64,000 nucleotides of DNA from Denitratimonas yunnanensis (SeqCode) (lineage in GTDB: Bacteria; Pseudomonadota; Gammaproteobacteria; Xanthomonadales; Xanthomonadaceae), in contig JAPMLR010000002.1 of NCBI GenBank assembly GCA_026410415.1, forward strand, positions 270,526 through 334,525, read 5' to 3'. The notes below the pieces were generated by a model, which worked only from the letters and a program-made list of their open reading frames with translations, did no database searches and was not told the DNA's origin. Positions 8,323-15,165 of the stretch are shown piece after piece. The stretch's first letter is position 1. Every line of letters starts with the position of its first letter. The position numbers and the translations under genes are program-made.

Positions 8323-9369
8323 ATGAGCCAACCCTCGCGCGTCCTGCTCTCGATTCTCGCCGTTCTGGCGGCCATCGCTCTGATCGCAGTGCTGTTGCAT
8401 GCGCCCTTGTTGCGCGCGTTCGCGGCGACGCCAATATTCAACGCGGTGATTCTGGGCGTGTTTCTGATCGGTGTTGCAGCGAACTTGCGGCAGGTCATGC
8501 GCTTGCAGCGGGAAGTCGAGTGGATCGAGGCATACCGTCGATCCAACCCCGAACGCACGCTGGAAGCGCCGGTGTTGCTGGCACCGATGGCACGGATGCT
8601 TGGACAGGGCGGCCGCAAGCCGCAGTCGTTATCGACCCAGTCGATGCGCTCGATCCTCGACAGCATCCATCTTCGGCTCGAAGAACAGCGCGATCTTTCG
8701 CGATATCTGGTGGGTTTGCTGATCTTCCTCGGGCTGTTGGGCACGTTCTGGGGGCTACTGATCACCATCGCGTCGGTGGGCGAGATCATCGCAGGGCTGG
8801 GCGCCGGTAGTGAGGCGACTGCGATGTTCGATGCGCTCAAATCCCGCTTGCAGCAACCGCTGTCGGGCATGGCCACGAGCTTCTCCACCTCGCTGTTCGG
8901 GTTGGGGTGTTCGCTGGTGCTGGGGCTGATCGATCTGCTGGCTGGCCGCGCTGCCAACCGGTTCTACACCGAAGTGGAAGACTGGCTGTCGGGCATGACG
9001 CGACTCTCCAGCGGCAGCGGTATCGGCGAAGGCGACGCCAGTGTGCCGGCGTACGTGCAAGCGCTGCTGGAACAGACCGCCGACGGACTGGAGCGGATGC
9101 AACGTGCGCTGGTGGAGAGCGAACGCGAGCGGCGTGGCAATGCGCAGCAAATGGCCGAGCTCAACACCCATTTGGCCAGGTTGTCCGAGCATCTCGGACG
9201 CGAATCCCGCGGCCTTTCTGATCTGGCCGAGACGCAGGCCGAACTGCGCAACACGTTCAAGATTCTGGCCCAGCGCGAGAACAACGGCACGCAACTGAGC
9301 GATGAACTTCGCGCCGAGTTCCGCCTGTTGTCGCGTACCTTGGCCGCGGCCGTCGAAAGTCGGCGCTGA
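8323..9369 (+). CDS. MotA/TolQ/ExbB-type proton channel protein with long coiled-coil tail
   Basis: Inner-membrane protein of 348 residues from the ATG at 8323; the longest frame begins 41 codons earlier with no membrane or ribosome-site support. Hydrophobic segments are at about residues 6-25 and 35-55. A MotA/ExbB-like core at about 125-225 (YLVGLLIFLGLLGTFWGLLITIASV, then SFSTSLFGLGCSLVLGLIDLL) is followed by a helical, probably coiled-coil, cytoplasmic tail. Only three bases separate it from a MotB/OmpA-like partner, so the pair most likely forms a proton-driven 5:2-type stator. It is not part of a flagellar cluster. The architecture resembles ZorA of Zorya defence, but no zorC or zorD is nearby. 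Confidence 0.82.
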   Translation: MSQPSRVLLSILAVLAAIALIAVLLHAPLLRAFAATPIFNAVILGVFLIGVAANLRQVMRLQREVEWIEAYRRSNPERTLEAPVLLAPMARMLGQGGRKPQSLSTQSMRSILDSIHLRLEEQRDLSRYLVGLLIFLGLLGTFWGLLITIASVGEIIAGLGAGSEATAMFDALKSRLQQPLSGMATSFSTSLFGLGCSLVLGLIDLLAGRAANRFYTEVEDWLSGMTRLSSGSGIGEGDASVPAYVQALLEQTADGLERMQRALVESERERRGNAQQMAELNTHLARLSEHLGRESRGLSDLAETQAELRNTFKILAQRENNGTQLSDELRAEFRLLSRTLAAAVESRR

Positions 9370-9372
9370 GTC

Positions 9373-10500
9373 ATGTCGCTCGCCTCACGCCGCCGGCGCG
9401 GCATCGATTTCTGGCCCGGTTTCGTCGATGCCCTGACATCGCTCCTGATGGTGCTGATCTTCATGCTGCTGATCTTCACGATCGGGCAGTTCGTGCTGTC
9501 GGATGCCTTGTCCGGGCGTGACAAGGCACTGGCGCAACTCAATGCCGAACTGGCGCAGCTGGCCAAGGCGCTGTCGATGGAGCAGGAGGCCAAGGCCACC
9601 GCGTTGGTGCAGGTGAGCGAGCTTTCCGCATCGCTCGCGCAAACGGGTGGCGAGCGTGATGCGTTGCGGCTCAATCTCGACGCCACGTCGACGGCGCTCA
9701 CGCAGGCGCAGGCCAAGTCGGAGCAAGACGAAGCCCGGATCGCCCGCTTGTCCACCGACATCAATGCACTGGCCGAGTTGAAGCGTCAACTTGAGGCCGA
9801 AGTCGCCGCGCGGCTGGCGGAGTTGGAGGACGAGCGGGAAAAGCTCGTGGTGCAGACCGACTTGTCCGCACAGGCCGCCGCCCAGGTGGAATTGTTGAAC
9901 AGGCAGATGGCCGCGCTGCGCCAGCAATTGGACGAAATCGGTGCGGCGCTGGAATTGTCGCGCGCCCAATCCACCGCCAAGGACGTGCGCATCGAGGAAT
10001 TGGGGAAGGAGTTGAATCTCGCGCTGGCGCAGCGCGTCGGCGAGCTGCAGCGCTATCGCTCGGATTTCTTCGGGAAGTTGCGCGAGGTGCTGGGCAATCG
10101 CTCCGACATCCAGATCGTCGGGGATCGTTTCGTCGTGCCGAGCGAGTTGCTGTTCGCGTCCGGCACCGATGAGCTGACGCCGGTGGCATTGCGGCAGCTC
10201 GATTCGCTCGCCACGACACTCACCGAAGTGGCCAGCGAGATTCCGGGCGATATCGATTGGGTATTGCGCATCGATGGGCATACCGATCGCCGCCCGATCG
10301 CGACGTCGCGTTTCCCCTCGAACTGGGAATTGTCGAGTGCACGCGCCATTGCCATCGTGAAGTATCTGGTCACGCGCGGCGTGCCGGCAAACCGACTCTC
10401 GGCGAATGGCTTCGGCGAGTTCCGTCCGCTGGATCCAGGCGACAGCGAGGCCGCTTTCGCGATCAACCGTCGCATCGAGATCCAGTTGACGAACCGCTGA
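9373..10500 (+). CDS. MotB/OmpA-like peptidoglycan-binding stator partner
   Basis: A 375-residue protein with one transmembrane helix near the N-terminus (DALTSLLMVLIFMLLIFTIG, about 19-40). The Asp at the start of this helix occupies the position of the proton-carrying Asp of MotB. A long alanine/glutamine-rich coiled coil runs from about 45 to 225. The C-terminal OmpA-like domain (about 240-375) has IDGHTDRRPI and ANRLSANGFGEFRPL, which bind peptidoglycan. It follows the MotA-like gene by three bases. Role unknown: probably a proton-driven machine anchored to the cell wall; no partner gene nearby indicates what it moves. Confidence 0.85.
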   Translation: MSLASRRRRGIDFWPGFVDALTSLLMVLIFMLLIFTIGQFVLSDALSGRDKALAQLNAELAQLAKALSMEQEAKATALVQVSELSASLAQTGGERDALRLNLDATSTALTQAQAKSEQDEARIARLSTDINALAELKRQLEAEVAARLAELEDEREKLVVQTDLSAQAAAQVELLNRQMAALRQQLDEIGAALELSRAQSTAKDVRIEELGKELNLALAQRVGELQRYRSDFFGKLREVLGNRSDIQIVGDRFVVPSELLFASGTDELTPVALRQLDSLATTLTEVASEIPGDIDWVLRIDGHTDRRPIATSRFPSNWELSSARAIAIVKYLVTRGVPANRLSANGFGEFRPLDPGDSEAAFAINRRIEIQLTNR

Positions 10501-10513
10501 GTGCGATGGATGC

Positions 10514-10542
10514 GGGAACGCCAGCTCCCGGCTGGCGTTCCC
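10514..10542. terminator. Bidirectional hairpin between motB-like gene and cysK
   Basis: A perfect 12-bp stem, GGGAACGCCAGC / GCTGGCGTTCCC, with loop TCCCG lies between two convergent genes, 13 nt after one stop and 25 nt from the other. It lacks a strong U-run on either strand, but position and symmetry fit a shared terminator. Confidence 0.7.
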
Positions 10543-10567
10543 GTTCAGGACACCACGACGTGTTGCG

Positions 10568-11530
10568 TCACGGGCCGATGGAGGTCAGCCAGTCGTCATC
10601 CGAGCCGTCGTTGACGCCCTCGAACAGCGGTGTGGAGAGGTAGCGTTCGCCGGTATCGGGCAGCGTCGCCAGCAGCACCGCGCCTTCGGGCGCGTTCTCC
10701 GCGACGCGCAGCGCCGCAGCGACTGTCGCGCCTGCGGAAATGCCGACGAAGATGCCCTCTTCGGCGGCGAGGCGACGCGCGATGGCGATGGCCTGTTCAT
10801 CGGCGATCGGAAGAATCTCGTCGGGCAGTTCGCGATTGAGAACCTCGGGGATGAAGTCCGGTGTCCAACCTTGGATTTTGTGGGGTGCGAACGTCCCGCC
10901 AGACAGCAGTGCGGCGCCAGCCGGCTCGGCGGCGATCAATTTCACCTCCGGGCGCGCCACGCGCAGGATTTCGCCGACGCCGGTGAATGTGCCGCCCGTG
11001 CCCCAGCCGGAGACAAAGTAATCGAGCCGTCGCCCGGCGAAGTCCTGAAGGATTTCGGCGGCGGTGGTGCTGCGGTGGAAGGCCGGATTGGCCGGATTGG
11101 TGAACTGGCTGGCGAGAAACCAACCGTGCTGCTCGGCCAGCTCTTTGGCTTTGCGCACCATGCCACTGCCGCGTTCGGCGGCGGGCGTCAGAATGACCTT
11201 GGCGCCGTAGGCCCGCATCAGTTTGCGGCGTTCGATCGAGAAGGTTTCCACCATCGTGGCAACGAACTGGTAGCCGCGCGCGGCAGCGACCATCGCCAAG
11301 GCGACGCCGGTGTTGCCCGACGTGGCTTCGACGATGGTGTCGCCGGGCTTGATCAGGCCACGTTGTTCGGCATCAAGAATGATCGCCAGTGCGAGGCGAT
11401 CCTTGACCGAACCACCGGGGTTGAACGATTCGACCTTGGCGTAAAGCGACACATGCGACGGCGCGACGCGATGAAGACGCACGATCGGGGTACGTCCGAT
11501 GGTGTCGAGTATGGAGTCGTAAAGGGCCAT
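10568..11530 (-). CDS. cysK: Cysteine synthase A (O-acetylserine sulfhydrylase)
   Basis: PLP enzyme joining O-acetyl-L-serine and sulfide to give cysteine. The start MALYDSILDTIGRTPIVRL gives 320 residues; the 18-residue upstream extension is not conserved in the family. The PLP lysine lies in NPGGSVKDR (about residue 42), the substrate loop is EATSGNTGVA (about 70) and the phosphate loop GTGGTFTG (about 178). SAGA near the C-terminus completes the fold. It is divergent from cysB across 174 bp, the usual arrangement for CysB activation under sulfur limitation. Confidence 0.94.
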   Translation of the reverse strand: MALYDSILDTIGRTPIVRLHRVAPSHVSLYAKVESFNPGGSVKDRLALAIILDAEQRGLIKPGDTIVEATSGNTGVALAMVAAARGYQFVATMVETFSIERRKLMRAYGAKVILTPAAERGSGMVRKAKELAEQHGWFLASQFTNPANPAFHRSTTAAEILQDFAGRRLDYFVSGWGTGGTFTGVGEILRVARPEVKLIAAEPAGAALLSGGTFAPHKIQGWTPDFIPEVLNRELPDEILPIADEQAIAIARRLAAEEGIFVGISAGATVAAALRVAENAPEGAVLLATLPDTGERYLSTPLFEGVNDGSDDDWLTSIGP

Positions 11531-11704
11531 GGGTAGTCTCGCGGTTGTTCCGGACACGCCATGCTGCGCCAAGAAATGCGGCAATAAAAATGGCGCCGCT
11601 CCGGGTGCTCATGCAATTTTGGAATAAGCTGGCTGCCCCGGGTTCTTGGACGCATCAGGGTCCCGGGTCTTAGCGTGTCTTCGACGTCTGCCGGATCCCG
11701 AACC

Positions 11705-12691
11705 ATGACCTTGACCCAACTTCGCTATCTGGTGGCGATCGCCGATGCCGGTCTCAACATCACGCTGGCCGCCGAGCGCGTGCACGCCACCCAGCCGGGG
11801 CTGTCGAAACAGCTCAAGCAGCTGGAGGACGAGCTTGGGTTTCAGCTGTTCCTGCGCCGTGGCCGCAGCCTGGAGGCGATCACTGCGCCCGGCGTGGAAG
11901 TGATCGCGCGGGCGCGCAGGGTGCTGCTGGAAGCGGGCAACATCCGCGCCCTGGCGGCCAACCTGCGCGGCGAGGTGCAGGGCGAACTGGCCATCGGCAC
12001 CACGCATACCCAGGCGCGCTACGTGCTGCCGCCCGCCATCGCACCGCTGCGCGGGCGTTACCCGGGTGTCTCCATCCACATCGTGCCCACCGGTGAAGGC
12101 GAGGCTTTGGCGGAACTGGGGCGCGGTGCGGACCTGGCCCTGGTCAGCAGTTCCGGATCGCCACCGCCCACCGGCATCGCGGTGCCGCTGTATTCCTGGC
12201 AGCGCGTGGTCGTGGCCCCGCACGGTCATCCGCTCACGCGCTTGGAGCGAGCACCGACACTGGCAGAACTGGCGCGCGAGCCCATCGTCAGCTACGAATC
12301 CTCGCTCAAGCCCGAGTCGTCGTTGCGAGCGGCTTTTGATCGCGCCGGCTTCGAGCCGCGCATCGGATTCACCGCACGCGATGCCGATCTCATCAAGACC
12401 TATGTTCGGGCCGGTCTGGGCATCGGTATCCTGGCCGAAATGGCGCTCGATCCGGTGGCGGATGCGGACCTGATCCAACTTCCCGCCCGGCAACACTTTG
12501 CGCCCTGCATGGCATGGGGCGTGTTGCCGCGCGAGCGTGTGCCGCGCGACTACACCCTTGCGTTGCTCGCCTTGATCGCGCCGCAACTGGATACCCGCGA
12601 CCTGCGCCGCGCGCTGGAAGGCACGTTCGAAGGACAGTGGCCGACACCGCCCACATGGTCGGAACGCGCCTGCGCGAGTGCCTCAGCCTGA
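11705..12691 (+). CDS. cysB: LysR-type regulator CysB
   Basis: Activator of sulfur assimilation that responds to N-acetylserine. It has 328 residues from MTLTQLRYL. The N-terminal winged helix-turn-helix (about 1-60) includes ITLAAERVHATQPGLSKQLKQLEDELG, and the effector domain begins near residue 90. The segment TTHTQARYVLPP is the CysB/Cbl signature around the inducer pocket and separates it from generic LysR proteins. It is divergent from cysK. The AT-rich spacer (around 11580-11630, for example TTATTCC read on the minus strand) probably contains its binding sites. Confidence 0.92.
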   Translation: MTLTQLRYLVAIADAGLNITLAAERVHATQPGLSKQLKQLEDELGFQLFLRRGRSLEAITAPGVEVIARARRVLLEAGNIRALAANLRGEVQGELAIGTTHTQARYVLPPAIAPLRGRYPGVSIHIVPTGEGEALAELGRGADLALVSSSGSPPPTGIAVPLYSWQRVVVAPHGHPLTRLERAPTLAELAREPIVSYESSLKPESSLRAAFDRAGFEPRIGFTARDADLIKTYVRAGLGIGILAEMALDPVADADLIQLPARQHFAPCMAWGVLPRERVPRDYTLALLALIAPQLDTRDLRRALEGTFEGQWPTPPTWSERACASASA

Positions 12692-12702
12692 CGCGGCCCG
12701 CG

Positions 12703-15165
12703 TCAGGCGATGTGTCGACGCAATACCGACGCGACGCGGTCGAATTCGGCGGCCAGTGCGGCGGCTTTCGGTTCCGCATCACTCAGGTTGTTCTGGCGCG
12801 CCTCCTGCTCCAGCGTGCGTGCCTGAGCCGACAGGGTCATGGCACCGAGATTGGCGCTGGTGGACTTGAGGGTATGCGCCGGAGCGGCGATGCCGCCGAG
12901 GTCCTGCTGGGCGGCCAGTGTCTGGATGCGCTCGATGGCCACTGGCGCGTCGTCGAGGAATACGCGGATCAGCGAAACGAACTCGGCCCCCATGATTTCG
13001 CGAAGTTCGTCGAGGATGGCCTGATCGATGGCAGGCGTGGACGACGTGTAGTTCGACGGTACCGCGAGGCGCGGACGGGGTGGTGCAGGAGGTAGTGCTG
13101 GCACGGCAACGGGCCGTGGCGCCACGGACCGGACGCCCATCCAGTTGCGCAGGGTGGATTCGAGCAGGGCGCGGTTGAGCGGTTTGGAAAGGTAATCGTC
13201 CATCCCCGCCTCCAGGCACTTCTCCCGGTCGCCGAGCATGGCATTGGCGGTCATGGCTATGATCGGCAGGCGGGGCAGAGCGTGTGCCTGTTCATGCTGG
13301 CGACGCTGTCGTGTGGCGGTGTAGCCGTCCATTATCGGCATCTGACAGTCCATCAGCACGGCGATGTAGGTTGCCGCGTTCATCTTTTCGAGTGCTTCTT
13401 TGCCGTTCTCGGCGCTGTCGAAGGCGATGCCAGCGAGGCTCAGCAGGCGCTGGGCGACCTGGCGGTTGACCGGGTTGTCCTCCACCAGCAGAACACATTC
13501 GCCCGAAGATGGCACGGGCGGGGGCTGGGTCGAAGCGGCACCCGCGGGTGTGCCTCCGGACGGGACGCCGGATGTCGTGCCGGCGGTGACGGATGCCGAT
13601 GCGGGCGCGGGGGCAGGAGTCGGCGTCGGAATTGGGGTCGACGGGGGTGTCGGATGGGCGAGGGTTGCCGGTGTTGGCGAGGGGCGGGATGCACCTGCCG
13701 GCATGGCCGGGGGCAGGGCGTCATCGATCGGCTCGTCGGAGGCCGCATCCAGCAGTGACGTGATGCGCGCACGCAGCTCACTGTCGGCGCAGTCACGCAT
13801 CAGGACATGAAATCCGGGGGTGGACTCAAGCTCGGCGGGCAGCGTGTCATCGCTGCGCAGGTAGACGCGCAACGGTTTCCCGGGTTGGGTCTCGCGTACC
13901 AGGGCGCGGTGCAGTGCGAGTGCCGTGGTAGGGATGGAGGCAAGGTCCACCAGCACGATGTCGAAGCCGCGTCGGGTGGGGCTCTGTGCCTGGCTGCGCA
14001 GTCTGGCGAGTGCATCCTGGGTGTTGGCGGCGTGAACCAAGGTCATGCCCCACTGCGGCAGCGCGAGGGAGAATCGGCGGTACTGGCTGGCGTTCGCGGT
14101 GACGAGAAGCACGCGGGTGTCGCCCGTTTCGGTCGGGGAACGCCCTTCGATGTCGCCGAGGGCCTTGTCCAGTGCCACCTCGAACCAGAACGTGGAGCCT
14201 TTTCCGGGCACCGAATCCACACCGATGCGTCCGCCCATCAAGGTGACGATCCGCTTGCAGATCGCAAGGCCCAAGCCGGTGCCACCGAACGTCCGGGTGG
14301 TGGACGCATCGGCTTGGGAAAAGGCCTGGAACAGCCGCGCGCTGGCTTCGGGCGCAATGCCGATGCCGGTGTCGCGCACCTCGAACCGAAGCTGGTTGCG
14401 GGTGCGGGTTTCGCCGAGGCGGCTGATGTGGACACTGACGCTTCCTCGGTCGGTGAACTTGATCGCATTGCTGACCAGGTTGGTGAGGACCTGGCGCAGA
14501 CGCACCGGATCGCCGCGCACCGCGAGGCGCACTGCCGGATCGATTGCCAACCCCAGGCGCAGCCCTTTGGACTCGGCGCTTTTCTCCATCAGGCGCAGTA
14601 CGCCGGTCGTCAGTTCGCGCAGGTTGATGCCGACGGTTTCCAGCTGCAGTTTGCTGGCATCGAGCTTGGAATAGTCGAGGATGTCATCGACGATGCGCAG
14701 CAGTTCCTTCGACGAGCCGTAGGCCGTCTCCAGATAGTCGCGCTGGTCGGCCGTGAGCTGCGTGGAAAGCAGCAGGTCCAGCAGCGGGATGACGCCATTG
14801 AGAGGCGTGCGGATCTCGTGGCTCATCGTGGCCAGAAACTCGCCCTTGGCCATGGTGGCGGCTTCGGCTTCCTGCTTGGCAAGAATGAGTTGCTGTTCGA
14901 GCGCCTTGTGGCGTTCCAGTTCGGCCAGTAGGTCGGAATCGACGCTGGCGGTCGGAGTGGCCGGAGACGGGGATGAGGCGGGGATATCCGGATCGGCCGG
15001 TGCCGTGGAACCGCCTCCCGCAAGCACCGCCGCCATCGCGATGCCGGCGGCAATCGCCGCGGTCAGGGCCAGTGCGACGGCCTGTTCCGGCAGGGGCAGC
15101 ACGGCCAGGCCGGCGAGCAGCGCGACGGCGCATCCCAGCAAGGCAAGGAATCGGGAGGTCTGCAT
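12703..15165 (-). CDS. Hybrid sensor histidine kinase with pseudo-receiver, receiver and HPt domains
   Basis: Phosphorelay kinase of 820 residues from MQTSRFLALL; the longest frame extends 153 codons into the upstream gene and is a shadow. Order: two transmembrane helices (about 5-50), short coiled coil (75-105), HisKA with His116 in TMSHEIRTPLNG, HATPase with GTGLGLAICKRIV, a degenerate receiver (DTRVLLVTANASQ), a 70-residue proline/threonine-rich linker, a true receiver (LLVEDNPVN, phospho-Asp in LMDCQMPIMDG), and a C-terminal HPt with HTLKSTSANLGA. The degenerate receiver keeps an Asp in VLVDL but lacks the acidic pair. There is no sensor domain between the helices, so the signal probably comes from a partner. 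Its ATG overlaps the stop of the upstream c-di-GMP protein (ATGA), so the pair is coupled. Confidence 0.9.
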   Translation of the reverse strand: MQTSRFLALLGCAVALLAGLAVLPLPEQAVALALTAAIAAGIAMAAVLAGGGSTAPADPDIPASSPSPATPTASVDSDLLAELERHKALEQQLILAKQEAEAATMAKGEFLATMSHEIRTPLNGVIPLLDLLLSTQLTADQRDYLETAYGSSKELLRIVDDILDYSKLDASKLQLETVGINLRELTTGVLRLMEKSAESKGLRLGLAIDPAVRLAVRGDPVRLRQVLTNLVSNAIKFTDRGSVSVHISRLGETRTRNQLRFEVRDTGIGIAPEASARLFQAFSQADASTTRTFGGTGLGLAICKRIVTLMGGRIGVDSVPGKGSTFWFEVALDKALGDIEGRSPTETGDTRVLLVTANASQYRRFSLALPQWGMTLVHAANTQDALARLRSQAQSPTRRGFDIVLVDLASIPTTALALHRALVRETQPGKPLRVYLRSDDTLPAELESTPGFHVLMRDCADSELRARITSLLDAASDEPIDDALPPAMPAGASRPSPTPATLAHPTPPSTPIPTPTPAPAPASASVTAGTTSGVPSGGTPAGAASTQPPPVPSSGECVLLVEDNPVNRQVAQRLLSLAGIAFDSAENGKEALEKMNAATYIAVLMDCQMPIMDGYTATRQRRQHEQAHALPRLPIIAMTANAMLGDREKCLEAGMDDYLSKPLNRALLESTLRNWMGVRSVAPRPVAVPALPPAPPRPRLAVPSNYTSSTPAIDQAILDELREIMGAEFVSLIRVFLDDAPVAIERIQTLAAQQDLGGIAAPAHTLKSTSANLGAMTLSAQARTLEQEARQNNLSDAEPKAAALAAEFDRVASVLRRHIA

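Noticed and set aside
8323..10500. Zorya anti-phage system (ZorA/ZorB-like pair)
   Set aside because: The two stator-like proteins fit ZorAB in outline, but no zorC, zorD or zorE gene is adjacent (nrdB lies upstream, cysK downstream), so a defence call is not supported.
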